A stretch of 64,000 nt of DNA from Massilistercora timonensis (GTDB lineage: Bacteria; Bacillota; Clostridia; Lachnospirales; Lachnospiraceae): NCBI RefSeq assembly GCF_900312975.1, contig NZ_LT990039.1, forward strand, positions 2,356,001 through 2,420,000. Direction: 5' to 3'. The position numbers were made by a program, and so were the translations under genes. The stretch's first letter is position 1; each line of letters opens with the position of its first letter. The notes beneath the pieces were generated by a model. The model ran no database searches. It saw only the letters and a program-made list of their open reading frames with translations, and was not told the origin of the DNA. This document shows, in pieces, positions 1 to 8,333 of the stretch.

Positions 1-26
1 GATGTTATGTTAGGAAGTGACAGAAT

Positions 27-983
27 ATGAAACTGATCGATATGCATTGTGATACACTTTGGAAGGTGATGGATCTGGACCGCCAGGGCGACTTCATGGA
101 AAACCAGGGCAGTATCAGTATCCCGGGAATGCAAAAAGCCGGGACCATGGCTCAGTTTTTCGCCTGCTTTACCCATCTGGAAGACTATCAGGCAAAGGGC
201 GCCTATGACAAAGGGTATGCCCGCATTCAGGAGATGATCCGCTTCCTTGATGAGCAGGTGGAGACCTATGGGGATGTGCTGGCCCATGGATATTCCAGGC
301 GGGAAATCCTGGAGAATAAAGAAAAGGGAAAGATCTCTGCAGTCCTTACGGTAGAGGACGGCGGAGTATTAAACGGCGATATGGACCGCCTGGATACCCT
401 GTATCACAGCGGCGTCCGTCTGATGACTCTGATGTGGAACCATGAGAACTGCCTGGGACATCCCAACAGTCCGAAAGCCAGCGATATGTGGCAGGGGTTG
501 AAGCCCTTCGGGAGACAGGTGGTAGAGCGGATGGGTGAACTGCGCATGATCGTGGATATCTCCCACGCTTCGGACGGCACGGCCCGGGACGCCCTGGAAT
601 GCGCCCGTGGACCGGTGGTGGCTTCTCATTCCAACTGCCGGGCTCTCTGCCCCCACCCCAGGAACCTTACGGATGAGATGCTGCGGGCCCTGGCCAACCG
701 GGGCGGCGTGGCGGGCCTTAATTTCTACGGCCCCTTCCTGGGTAGCAAGACAGAATCCAGGGTCCAGGAGATGGTCCAGCATGTGCTTCATATGATTGAT
801 GTGGGAGGCAGCAGTCTTCCTGCCATCGGCACGGATCTGGACGGTTTCGATGGGATGGAAGCTATGGATATCCCGGATGTGAGCGGTATGGAACGGCTGT
901 GGGACGCCCTGAAGAAGAAGGGGCTGTCCGAGCGGCAGCTGGATAAGATCTGGAGCGGCAATGCGCTGCGGGTGATTCCTTAA
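27..983 (+). CDS. Membrane dipeptidase (peptidase M19)
   Basis: Zinc dipeptidase of the renal-dipeptidase family, 318 aa, the usual length; it hydrolyses dipeptides, including some with D-residues. The metal-site motifs are all present: DMHCDT at the N-terminus (H7, D9), the bridging Glu in VEDGG (E110), DISHAS (H180), ASHSNCR (H201) and GTDLDG (D270). There is no signal peptide, so it is probably cytosolic. The ATG follows AGGAAG at suitable spacing. It ends before a tRNA gene with its own promoter. The bases upstream are too few to tell whether it is the last gene of an operon. Family call is firm; the substrate is not known. Confidence 0.93.
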   Translation: MKLIDMHCDTLWKVMDLDRQGDFMENQGSISIPGMQKAGTMAQFFACFTHLEDYQAKGAYDKGYARIQEMIRFLDEQVETYGDVLAHGYSRREILENKEKGKISAVLTVEDGGVLNGDMDRLDTLYHSGVRLMTLMWNHENCLGHPNSPKASDMWQGLKPFGRQVVERMGELRMIVDISHASDGTARDALECARGPVVASHSNCRALCPHPRNLTDEMLRALANRGGVAGLNFYGPFLGSKTESRVQEMVQHVLHMIDVGGSSLPAIGTDLDGFDGMEAMDIPDVSGMERLWDALKKKGLSERQLDKIWSGNALRVIP

Positions 984-1050
984 AAGAGCCAGCCTGGAGG
1001 GAAGAATTTTCATTTTTTCGTAATTTCCTCTTTTCCAAACGGAAAACTTA

Positions 1051-1059
1051 TGCTATAAT
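1051..1059 (+). promoter_or_regulatory. Extended -10 promoter of tRNA-Gly
   Basis: TGCTATAAT is a perfect extended -10 element ending 10 bases before the tRNA 5' end. The -35 region (TTTTCC near 1031) is poor, which is typical for extended -10 promoters. Confidence 0.7.
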
Positions 1060-1069
1060 GACGGAGTTC

Positions 1070-1140
1070 GCAGATGTAGTTCATCGGTAGAACACCAGCT
1101 TCCCAAGCTGGGGAGGCGGGTTCGACTCCCGTCATCTGCT
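1070..1140 (+). tRNA. tRNA-Gly (anticodon CCC)
   Basis: 71-nt cloverleaf. The acceptor arms GCAGATG and CATCTGC pair fully, followed by discriminator T. The D-arm is AGTTCATCGGTAGAACA-like. The anticodon stem CCAGC/GCTGG encloses loop TTCCCAA (anticodon CCC), and the T-arm is GGCGGGTTCGACTCCCGTC-like. CCA is not encoded. It decodes GGG. Confidence 0.95.
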
Positions 1141-1147
1141 TAAGAAG

Positions 1148-1187
1148 AGCCGGAAACGTTGAGGATTCAGCGTTCCCGGCTTATTTT
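1148..1187 (+). terminator. Rho-independent terminator after tRNA-Gly
   Basis: A 15-bp stem with one mismatch (AGCCGG...CCGGCT) and a GGAT loop spans 1148-1181, followed by a T-rich run. It ends the tRNA transcript and insulates the next gene. Confidence 0.75.
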
Positions 1188-1215
1188 GAAATAAGAACGG
1201 ATGAGGAGGGACAGC

Positions 1216-2151
1216 ATGAAGATTGTATTTCTGGACGCAAAAACCATCGGCGACGATATTGATCTGTCCGGTTTCGACCGGCTTGGTGAAGTGGTAAAAT
1301 ACGGATTTTCCACCTCGGAGCAGGTCCCGGAGCGGATCCGGGACGCGGATGTGATCATTGTTAATAAAGTACAGGTCAATGAATCCACCATCGGCGGCGC
1401 CGGGAATCTGAAGCTGGTATGCGTGACCGCTACCGGTACCAATAACCTGGACAAAGAATACCTGGACAGGCGGGGCATCGCCTGGAGAAATGTGGCGGGC
1501 TACTCTACGCAGTCGGTTGCCCAGCACACCTTCGCCATGCTGTTCTATCTGCTGGAGAAGCTGCGCTATTATGACGATTATGTGAAGGAAGGCCGGTATG
1601 TGAACGACACGGTTTTCACCCATTTCGAGGAGCGGTTCTTCGAACTTGCAGGGAAGCGCTGGGGGATCCTCGGCCTGGGGGATATCGGGAGGCAGGTGGC
1701 TTCCATCGCGGAGGCCTTCGGGGCGGAAGTGGTGTACGCTTCGCCTTCCGGGGGAAAGCCGCAGGAAGGATACCATCAGGTGGATCTTGAGACGCTTCTT
1801 GCCACCTCGGACATTATTTCCGTCCATACGCCGCTGAACCAGTATACCCAGGGGCTGATCGACGGGGAAGCGCTTGGCAGGATGAAGAAAAGCTGTATCC
1901 TCCTGAATCTGGCCCGGGGGCCCATCGTGGTGGAAGAGGATCTGGCCCGGGCGCTGGAAGAGGGAACGATCCGGGCGGCGGGCCTGGACGTGCTCTCGGT
2001 GGAGCCTATGAGTCCGGAGAATCCGCTGCTTAGGATCAAAGACAGCCGGAAGCTTTTTATCACGCCTCACATTGGCTGGGCCAGCGTGGAGGCCAGGACC
2101 CGGCTGATGGAGATCATCCTTATGCAGGTGAAGGAATTCTTTCAGATGTAA
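1216..2151 (+). CDS. D-2-hydroxyacid dehydrogenase (NAD-binding)
   Basis: 311-aa member of the D-isomer-specific 2-hydroxyacid dehydrogenase family, which reduces 2-keto acids to D-hydroxyacids with NAD(P)H. The nucleotide-binding motif is GLGDIGRQV. The substrate-binding Arg lies in NLARGPIV, the Glu in DVLSVEP, and the catalytic His in PHIGWAS. The start at 1216 is chosen over an in-frame ATG at 1201 because AGGAGGG lies between them at good spacing. It is a single-gene unit between two hairpin terminators. The exact keto-acid (glycerate, lactate or other) cannot be read from sequence. Confidence 0.9.
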   Translation: MKIVFLDAKTIGDDIDLSGFDRLGEVVKYGFSTSEQVPERIRDADVIIVNKVQVNESTIGGAGNLKLVCVTATGTNNLDKEYLDRRGIAWRNVAGYSTQSVAQHTFAMLFYLLEKLRYYDDYVKEGRYVNDTVFTHFEERFFELAGKRWGILGLGDIGRQVASIAEAFGAEVVYASPSGGKPQEGYHQVDLETLLATSDIISVHTPLNQYTQGLIDGEALGRMKKSCILLNLARGPIVVEEDLARALEEGTIRAAGLDVLSVEPMSPENPLLRIKDSRKLFITPHIGWASVEARTRLMEIILMQVKEFFQM

Positions 2152-2172
2152 CAGGATCGGAATAAAGAGAGA

Positions 2173-2205
2173 ACGCGGGCCAGTCAGATCTGGCCCGCGT
2201 TTTTG
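2173..2205. terminator. Bidirectional terminator shared by convergent genes
   Basis: Perfect 11-bp stem ACGCGGGCCAG/CTGGCCCGCGT with a 6-nt loop, followed by T5 on the plus strand and with an A-rich flank for the other direction. The last codons and stop of the minus-strand LysR gene lie inside the hairpin. Confidence 0.8.
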
Positions 2206-3122
2206 ATAAATTCTTCCATTGCCCGGGTGACGAACCGGGTCTGCTTGTAATAGAAGAAGATGCTGCGTCTGGTCTGGGGATTATCCAGCTTATAGAAGCA
2301 GCACTCCCGGGCGTCCGGGATATGCTTAAGGAGGGTGTCCCCCACGAAGGTGACCCCCATGCCGTAGCGGCAGATGTTGAAGGCGGTTACCTGCTGGTCC
2401 AGCTTCAGGATCACATTGGGAGTGACGCCCTCGATCTGGCAGATCTTCTCTGCCCGGGAGCGGGTGTCGTTGCCGGAGCGCAGGAAGATAAAAGGTTCCC
2501 CGGCGAAATCCTGCAGCGAGATGCAGGGGAAATCCGTCTCCAGGTGCCGGTTTTGGCGGATGTCCTCAAGGGTCAGCTGACAGGCCTGGTTCTTCTGATT
2601 GGAGGAAAACGACCTGGGCACCGCCAGAAGAAGGGTTTCCTCCGCCAGAAAATGAGGATGGTAGACGGCTTCCGGGAACTGGCAGTTGTCGATCACCAGA
2701 TCCAGGGAGCCCCGGAACAGCTGATCCATAAGCTGTGGGGTGTCCGCCTCTACCAGATGGATCTTCACCAGAGGGTACTTCCGGGTAAAACGGGCGATCA
2801 TAGGCGGCAGGATATAAGAAGCGAAAAGATTACTCCCGCCGATGGCGATCTGGCCGGTCTTCAGTTCGTTGAGATCGTTAAGATAATTTTCAAACCGGTG
2901 CTGGATCTCCATGATCTCTTCCACAGAGCGGATATAATGTTCCCCGCACTCTGTAAGCTGGATGGGGCTTACGCTGCGGTCAAAGATGGGCGCGCCGATT
3001 TTCTCCTCCACCTTTTTGACGGCGGCGCTCAGAGAAGGCTGGCTGATATAAAGATTTGCCGCAGCTTTGGAAAAGCTTCGCTCTTTGTAGACTTCATAAA
3101 TGTATTGCATGGAATGGAACAT
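2184..3122 (-). CDS. LysR-family transcriptional regulator
   Basis: 312 aa with an N-terminal winged helix (about residues 1-60, with SFSKAAANLYISQPSLSAAVKKVE-type helices, here cited in part) and a C-terminal periplasmic-binding-like effector domain (IAIGGSNLFASYILPPMI onward). Length is normal for the family. It is convergent with the dehydrogenase and divergent from the C39 peptidase, so by LysR convention the divergent gene and itself are the likely targets. The intergenic region (3123-3263) holds a GC-rich palindrome. The effector is unknown. Confidence 0.92.
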   Translation of the reverse strand: MFHSMQYIYEVYKERSFSKAAANLYISQPSLSAAVKKVEEKIGAPIFDRSVSPIQLTECGEHYIRSVEEIMEIQHRFENYLNDLNELKTGQIAIGGSNLFASYILPPMIARFTRKYPLVKIHLVEADTPQLMDQLFRGSLDLVIDNCQFPEAVYHPHFLAEETLLLAVPRSFSSNQKNQACQLTLEDIRQNRHLETDFPCISLQDFAGEPFIFLRSGNDTRSRAEKICQIEGVTPNVILKLDQQVTAFNICRYGMGVTFVGDTLLKHIPDARECCFYKLDNPQTRRSIFFYYKQTRFVTRAMEEFIKNAGQI

Positions 3123-3208
3123 GGTTTTCGCCTCCCGGTAGGTTTCTATACAGTTCCATTATAAGCGGTGGAAAGGAAGAAGGCAATCAAGTTTAAGAGT
3201 ATCTTAAG

Positions 3209-3238
3209 TTGCCTCCCGGGGGAGGCGTATTGTATAAT
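3209..3238 (+). promoter_or_regulatory. Promoter of the C39-like peptidase with internal palindrome
   Basis: TTGCCT (3209-3214), 18-bp spacer, TATAAT (3233-3238). The perfect palindrome GCCTCCCGGGGGAGGC (3211-3226) fills most of the spacer, where a bound protein would block RNA polymerase. Confidence 0.6.
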
Positions 3239-3263
3239 GGAGTTCCGATAAGGAGAGATCCAG

Positions 3264-4133
3264 ATGACGAAAGAGAAGAAATATTCCAGGCGAAAGCAGC
3301 AGGTAAAGCGGCAGATCCTTTTGATCGTGGTTGTGGCAGTCCTTGCGGTGGGATCCCTGGGTACTTATATAGTTCGGTCTTCTGCGGGAAAGCAGGAGAC
3401 GACAGAGGCGGCAGGGAGTCCGGGTGCGAAGACCGATACAGGCGCGCCGGAGGATCCCTCAGGAGGGGAGACACAAGAGGAGCGGCTTGCCCGGGTGAAA
3501 AGGACTGCGGTGGAGGAAAACTACCCGGAAGAAGTGGTGGAACTGCTGGACAAGAATGAAGAAACGGTGGAGTTCGTGGAAGCATATCCCAACAAAAAGG
3601 ATTGCGCGCCTGCCAGGACCATCGGGACAGATCTGACGAAGGGGGAGATCCCGGAACTGATCCAGTGGGACGGACGGTGGGGGTATACATCCTATGGGAC
3701 CAGCGTGGTGGCTGCCAGCGGCTGCGGCCCTACCTGTCTTGCCATGGTGGCGGCAGGGCTGACCGGCGACCCTTCTGTCACACCTGCCAGGGTGGCGGCT
3801 TACAGTGACAAGCACGGATATGTGGATGAGAATAACAATACCTACTGGCGGCTGATGAGCGAGGGCTGCAGGGATTTTGGGCTTTCCTGCTATGAAGGGG
3901 AGATCCGGGAGTCTGCGGTGGTCAGCGAGCTGAAGGCGGGGCACCCTGTTATCTGCAGTGTGGGGCCGGGGGATTTCACGGACAAGGGACATTTTATCGT
4001 ACTGGCCGGCTGTGAGGACGGGAAGATCAAGGTGAACGATCCCTTCAGCCAGGCCAATACACAGAAGCTGTGGGATTTTAAGCGTCTGAAGGGACAGATC
4101 AAGGCGCTGTGGGTGTATTCGGCGGAAAAGTAG
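3264..4133 (+). CDS. Membrane-anchored C39-like cysteine peptidase
   Basis: 289 aa. A basic N-terminus and one hydrophobic segment (about 17-36) suggest a signal anchor. A Thr/Gly/Pro/Glu-rich linker follows, then a papain-fold peptidase_C39_2 domain. The catalytic set is visible: SGCGPTC (C154), KGHFIVL (H243) and VNDPFS (N258/D259). The active domain should lie outside the membrane. AAGGAG lies upstream at good spacing. A strong terminator follows, so it is monocistronic. The substrate is unknown; it lacks the ABC-exporter fusion of bacteriocin-processing C39 enzymes. Confidence 0.85.
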   Translation: MTKEKKYSRRKQQVKRQILLIVVVAVLAVGSLGTYIVRSSAGKQETTEAAGSPGAKTDTGAPEDPSGGETQEERLARVKRTAVEENYPEEVVELLDKNEETVEFVEAYPNKKDCAPARTIGTDLTKGEIPELIQWDGRWGYTSYGTSVVAASGCGPTCLAMVAAGLTGDPSVTPARVAAYSDKHGYVDENNNTYWRLMSEGCRDFGLSCYEGEIRESAVVSELKAGHPVICSVGPGDFTDKGHFIVLAGCEDGKIKVNDPFSQANTQKLWDFKRLKGQIKALWVYSAEK

Positions 4134-4140
4134 AGGAGAG

Positions 4141-4179
4141 AGATCCGGGAGTGGAGATTCCATTTCCGGATCTTTTTTT
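4141..4179 (+). terminator. Terminator after the C39-like peptidase
   Basis: 15-bp stem (AGATCCGG...CCGGATCT, two G-U pairs) with a GAT loop, followed by seven T. Confidence 0.85.
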
Positions 4180-4237
4180 ATTCATTATGAACAAAATCGG
4201 GAAAGAAAAATTGTGAAGAATTTAAGCTGTTATAGAA

Positions 4238-4303
4238 TTGACAAACTTGTATGCTCTGGGGTATCCTTTCTATAAAAGGACATATTAGGGACATGTCCCT
4301 AAT
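4238..4303 (+). promoter_or_regulatory. Promoter and palindromic operator of the DUF5058/M20 operon
   Basis: TTGACA (4238-4243) with a weak -10 TATCCT (4262-4267, 18-bp spacer) is followed by a perfect 20-bp palindrome, ATTAGGGACATGTCCCTAAT (4284-4303). The palindrome sits just downstream of the expected start of transcription, a typical repressor position. The only nearby candidate regulators are the LysR protein and the gene at 8334. Confidence 0.55.
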
Positions 4304-4329
4304 TAAAAAAAGGAAGGAGAGATACTTTC

Positions 4330-5064
4330 ATGAACGAAAACGTAAACTACATGGACCTTGCCAACAGCCCGCTGATGTGGCTGGGGGCAGCAGTTGCTGT
4401 CGGAGTTGTCATCTTCCAGTCAGTGCTCTTTTTTAAAAAGTCTCTGACAGCGGCAAAAGAAGCAGGACTTACCAAGAAGCAGGTGAATATGGCGATCAAG
4501 AGCAGCGCCATCTCATCCATCGGCCCCTCTGTGGTGATCCTGGTGACTATGATCTCCCTGATCGTTTCTATGGGAGCGCCGGTATCCTGGATGCGTCTGT
4601 CATTCATCGGTTCTGTCAATTATGAGGCGATGGCAGCCGGTTTTGGCGCCCAGGCCATGGGGAAAACTCTGGAGAACTTAAATCCCACGGCTTTCGCCTG
4701 CGGCGTCTGGGTTATGATCTGCGGTTCTCTTGGCTGGCTGATCTTTACTTTGATCTTTACGGACAAGATGGACAAGGTAAACCATATCATGTCCAAAGGA
4801 AATGCCAAGATGGTTCCGATCATCTCTGCAGGAGCCATGCTGGGCGCATTTGCCAACCTGGCAAGCGGAAACTTCTTTAATGCAGACGGCGGCTTTGAAT
4901 TTGGCGGAGCTCCGGCGATCGCTACGATCATCGGCTGCATCCTGATGATGATCCTCTCGAAGCTGGCCAGGGACAAGAAGATCGGGTGGCTGAGAGAGTG
5001 GGCTTTCGCGATCTCCATGTTCGCAGGAATGTTTATCGGTTATCTCTGGAATCTGGCAGCCTAA
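4330..5064 (+). CDS. DUF5058 family integral membrane protein
   Basis: 244 aa with about six hydrophobic helices (for example around residues 15-36, 60-85, 115-138, 155-175, 195-212, 222-242). I recognise it as the DUF5058 family, of unknown function. It opens a tight operon (34 bp to the next membrane gene) ending in two M20 hydrolases. That order suggests the two membrane proteins import, or form a channel for, the peptide-like substrate the enzymes cut; this is inference. GGAAGGAGAG lies upstream of the ATG. Confidence 0.8.
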   Translation: MNENVNYMDLANSPLMWLGAAVAVGVVIFQSVLFFKKSLTAAKEAGLTKKQVNMAIKSSAISSIGPSVVILVTMISLIVSMGAPVSWMRLSFIGSVNYEAMAAGFGAQAMGKTLENLNPTAFACGVWVMICGSLGWLIFTLIFTDKMDKVNHIMSKGNAKMVPIISAGAMLGAFANLASGNFFNADGGFEFGGAPAIATIIGCILMMILSKLARDKKIGWLREWAFAISMFAGMFIGYLWNLAA

Positions 5065-5098
5065 TGCCAACTGAGGATAGAATAGAGGAGGAAGAAAA

Positions 5099-5809
5099 AT
5101 GAACAGTCAGTATTATTCAACTACATATATGCCCAGTATCATCAAATGGGGCAAGATCACGATGCTGCTTGGTATCGTTACCTGTTTTCTCCCGGCGCTG
5201 GTTATCTCTGTTGTGTACGGATATATGCCGCCGGTGTCCGCCATCATTGCAGGAACTATTTCCCAGATCAGTGTCAGCGGAGCGTTTTATGTTGTAGAAC
5301 CGATTTCTTATTTCCCGATCCTGGGAATTCCGGGAACTTACCTGACATTCCTGTCCGGCAATACCTCCAACATGCGTGTTCCCTGTTCATCAGTGGCGCA
5401 GGAAGCGGCGGAAGTTGAGATGGGAACAGAGAAGGGTTCCATTATCTCCACCATCGGTATCGCGGTCTCCATCGTGGTAAATATCGTGATCCTGACCGTG
5501 GGTGCCATCGGAGGCAACGTGATCATCAACGCTATGCCGGAGGGGTTGAAAGGAGCGCTTAATTTCCTGCTTCCCGCTCTTTACGGAGCAGTGTTTGGAC
5601 AGTTTGCCATCTCCAGGCCGAAGCTTGCAGGTGTGGCTGTTGTGATCGCATTTGGCATGAACTGGCTTTTGCAGAACGGATTTCTTGGATTCCTTCCGGG
5701 AACCCCGTCCTACGCAGTTATCCTGGTAGCGGTATTTGGTTCGATTTTTGCAGGACGTCTGATCTACAAGAAAGAGCTTGTGGACAGCCCTGAGGAGAAG
5801 GAGGAGTAA
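5099..5809 (+). CDS. Integral membrane protein paired with DUF5058
   Basis: 236 aa with roughly six to seven hydrophobic segments and a charged C-terminal tail. There is a conserved-looking GIPGTYLTFLSGNTSN loop and a SSVAQEAAEVEMGTEKGS stretch. I cannot name the family with confidence. It is co-transcribed between DUF5058 and the M20 peptidases and probably forms one transport system with DUF5058. AGGAGGAAG precedes the ATG. Only 4 bp separate its stop from the next start. Confidence 0.75.
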   Translation: MNSQYYSTTYMPSIIKWGKITMLLGIVTCFLPALVISVVYGYMPPVSAIIAGTISQISVSGAFYVVEPISYFPILGIPGTYLTFLSGNTSNMRVPCSSVAQEAAEVEMGTEKGSIISTIGIAVSIVVNIVILTVGAIGGNVIINAMPEGLKGALNFLLPALYGAVFGQFAISRPKLAGVAVVIAFGMNWLLQNGFLGFLPGTPSYAVILVAVFGSIFAGRLIYKKELVDSPEEKEE

Positions 5810-5813
5810 TCCT

Positions 5814-6923
5814 ATGATTTCAAAAGAGAGACTTACCAGTCGTTTCCTGGAAATGATCCAGGTCTACAGCCCGTCAAAAGGCGAGAAAGAGATGGCGGAC
5901 TGGATCGAGGATTATCTTGCCAAAAGAGGTATTTCCTTCCAGTCTGACCATGCAGGGGAAGCCTATGGCGGAAACGGAAGAAACATAGTGGCTTTCATTC
6001 CCGGGACCAAAAAAGGAATCCCGCTTGGATTTGCGGCCCATATGGATCAGATCGAGCCCTGCAGGAATGTGAAAGCGATCCAGGAAGGCGACATCATCCG
6101 CACAGACGGGACTACTACCCTGGGCGGAGACGATAAATCCGGGATCACGGCGATCCTGGAAGCAGTGGAAGATCTTCTGGAGACAAACGCAGAGCACAGA
6201 GACATCTACCTGGTCTTCACTTCTTCGGAAGAGATCAGTATGATGGGTACAAAGCACATGGATCTTGACATGCTGCCCTGTAAGGATCTTGTGATCGCAG
6301 ACGCTACCGGAGATACCGGCGTGATCGCTTATAAAGCGCCTGGCATGGAGGCGATCCGTGTGGTATTCCACGGGAAGAAAGCACATGCCGGTATCGAGCC
6401 GGAGAAAGGGATCAATGCCATCAAAGTGGCGGCGGAGGCTATCAGCAACATGCATATCGGCCGGATCGATCCGGAGACTACATCTAATATCGGCCGGATC
6501 GAGGGTGGTTCCGCCACCAATATCGTGACAGATGAAGTGGAATTTACCGCAGAGATCCGTTCCCACAGTATGGAAAAGCTGGCGGCGGAGGTGGCTCATA
6601 TGGAGAAATGTTGTCAGGATGCGGCCAAAGCATACGGCGCTTCCTGTGAATTTATCCATGAGCCGGCTTACCCCACCCTGTCCCTGGATCTGGACTGCGA
6701 CCTGGTAAAGGAGACAGTCAAAGCCATGGAGGCAGAGGAGATCCGTCCGGATCTTCAGGTGATCGGCGGAGGAAGCGACGCCAACGTGCTGGCCGGACAC
6801 GGATACCGCAGCGTGATCCTGGGGCTTGGTATGAGAAATGTCCACACAGTGGAAGAGTCGCTGGATATCAATGAAGTATGGAAGGCGGCCCGGGTAATGC
6901 GCAGAATGATGGATGGAGAATAG
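5814..6923 (+). CDS. M20-family metallopeptidase (peptidase T-like)
   Basis: 369 aa. Di-zinc motifs: AAHMDQ (H76, D78), LGGDDKSG, TSSEEISMMG (Glu pair), ADATGDTG and a late GGGSDANVLAGHG His. The layout resembles PepT/M20B tripeptidases. The start at 5814 is preferred to an upstream ATG at 5778 because AAGGAGGAG lies just before it and the upstream codons overlap the previous gene. Likely cytosolic, acting on a small peptide delivered by the membrane pair. The natural substrate is unknown. Confidence 0.88.
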   Translation: MISKERLTSRFLEMIQVYSPSKGEKEMADWIEDYLAKRGISFQSDHAGEAYGGNGRNIVAFIPGTKKGIPLGFAAHMDQIEPCRNVKAIQEGDIIRTDGTTTLGGDDKSGITAILEAVEDLLETNAEHRDIYLVFTSSEEISMMGTKHMDLDMLPCKDLVIADATGDTGVIAYKAPGMEAIRVVFHGKKAHAGIEPEKGINAIKVAAEAISNMHIGRIDPETTSNIGRIEGGSATNIVTDEVEFTAEIRSHSMEKLAAEVAHMEKCCQDAAKAYGASCEFIHEPAYPTLSLDLDCDLVKETVKAMEAEEIRPDLQVIGGGSDANVLAGHGYRSVILGLGMRNVHTVEESLDINEVWKAARVMRRMMDGE

Positions 6924-6929
6924 GAGCGG

Positions 6930-8273
6930 ATGCCAGAGATGGAATTGCAGGAATTAAAAGAAAAATGCCTGGCTGCGATCGACAGGAACAAAGAGCAGAT
7001 CATAGAACTGGGGCAGGCGATCTACCAGACGCCGGAACTGGGATATAAGGAATTCCAGACACAGAAAAAGGCAGAAGAAGCCTTTGCAGGTGCAGGGTTC
7101 ACAGTGGAAAAGAATCTTGCCTACACCGGCTGCCGGGCTTCTTCCGGGAGAAAGGACGGCCCTACGGTGGGCGTGCTGGGAGAACTGGACTGCATCCTGT
7201 GCGCGGATCATCCGGACAGTCAGGCGGGCGGGAACGTCCATGCCTGCGGTCACAATGTGCAGATCGCCAATCTGTTTGGCTGCGCCCTGGGCCTGAAGGA
7301 ATCCGGAGCGCTGGAAGAACTGGGCGGGAATGTAGAATTCCTGGCGGTGCCTGCAGAAGAATGTGTTGACTATGATTACCGGGACAGCCTGATCAAAAAG
7401 GGTGAGATCCAGTTCTATGGCGGGAAGCAGGAGCTTGTCCGGCGGGGGAAACTGGATGGGACAGATTTGTTTCTCCAGTGCCACATGATGGAGATGCCGG
7501 AAGGAAAACGCTGCACCGTGGACACCGACTGCAACGGCTTTATGACGAAGATCGTGCGCTTCACCGGCAAGGCGGCCCATGCGGGATTTGCGCCTGACGA
7601 AGGGATCAATGCCCTGGGGATGGCCCAGCTGGCGCTGAATAATATCAACGCCGTCCGGGAGACCTTCCGGGATGAAGACCGGGTAAGAGTCAGCGTGGTG
7701 TTGACAGAGGGCGGCGAGCTGGTCAATGTGGTTCCTTCCACGGCTGCGCTGCAGATCATGGTGCGGGCGTTTACCGTGGAAGCGATCCTCTCGGCCTCTG
7801 CGAAAGTAGACCGGGCGCTGAAGGCGGGAGCGCTGGCGCTTGGCGGAAAGGTGGAGATCCATAACCGGATGGGCTATCTTCCCATGCGGACGGACCGGAA
7901 GCTATCCAAGCTGTACCGGGAGAATATGATCCGATACGGAGGCGCCGGGGAGGATTCCTTTGTAGAACTCTATGAGACGGCGGGATCCACGGATCTGGGG
8001 GATCTGTCCCAGATGAAGCCCTGTATGCATATCTGGACGGAAGGCGTGACAGGCGGACTTCATTCCAGAGATTACCGGATCGACGATCTGGAGAAAGCAT
8101 ATCTCCAGCCGGCGAAGATGCTGGCGCTGACGTTGATCGACCTTCTGTATGCAGATGCCGGGAAAGCAAAGCAGATACTGAAGGAATATGATCCAGTCTA
8201 TACAAAAGAAGAATATCTTCATCTTCTAGAAGACAATTCCAGGGTTGAAATCTTTGATGCAACCGGCGTATAA
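6930..8273 (+). CDS. M20D amidohydrolase (AbgB-like)
   Basis: 447 aa amidohydrolase. It contains GELDCI, the NVHACGHNVQ metal motif, VPAEECV (Glu), KAAHAGFAPDEG in the dimerisation domain and GLHSRDYRI near the C-terminus. The size and motif set are closest to aminobenzoyl-glutamate or peptide amidohydrolases. It follows the PepT-like gene by 6 bp. Start is ambiguous: ATG 6930 has GGAG only 3 bases away, ATG 6939 has it 12 away. A hairpin terminator closes the operon. Confidence 0.88.
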   Translation: MPEMELQELKEKCLAAIDRNKEQIIELGQAIYQTPELGYKEFQTQKKAEEAFAGAGFTVEKNLAYTGCRASSGRKDGPTVGVLGELDCILCADHPDSQAGGNVHACGHNVQIANLFGCALGLKESGALEELGGNVEFLAVPAEECVDYDYRDSLIKKGEIQFYGGKQELVRRGKLDGTDLFLQCHMMEMPEGKRCTVDTDCNGFMTKIVRFTGKAAHAGFAPDEGINALGMAQLALNNINAVRETFRDEDRVRVSVVLTEGGELVNVVPSTAALQIMVRAFTVEAILSASAKVDRALKAGALALGGKVEIHNRMGYLPMRTDRKLSKLYRENMIRYGGAGEDSFVELYETAGSTDLGDLSQMKPCMHIWTEGVTGGLHSRDYRIDDLEKAYLQPAKMLALTLIDLLYADAGKAKQILKEYDPVYTKEEYLHLLEDNSRVEIFDATGV

Positions 8274-8287
8274 TGTCTGTAGAGATG

Positions 8288-8317
8288 CGGCGCGCATGGA
8301 AAGCGCGCCGTTTTTTT
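8288..8317 (+). terminator. Terminator of the DUF5058/M20 operon
   Basis: CGGCGCGC/GCGCGCCG stem (8 bp), 7-nt loop, seven T. Transcription of the downstream regulator is therefore probably partly separate. Confidence 0.85.
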
Positions 8318-8333
8318 ATCATTTGTAAGGAAT

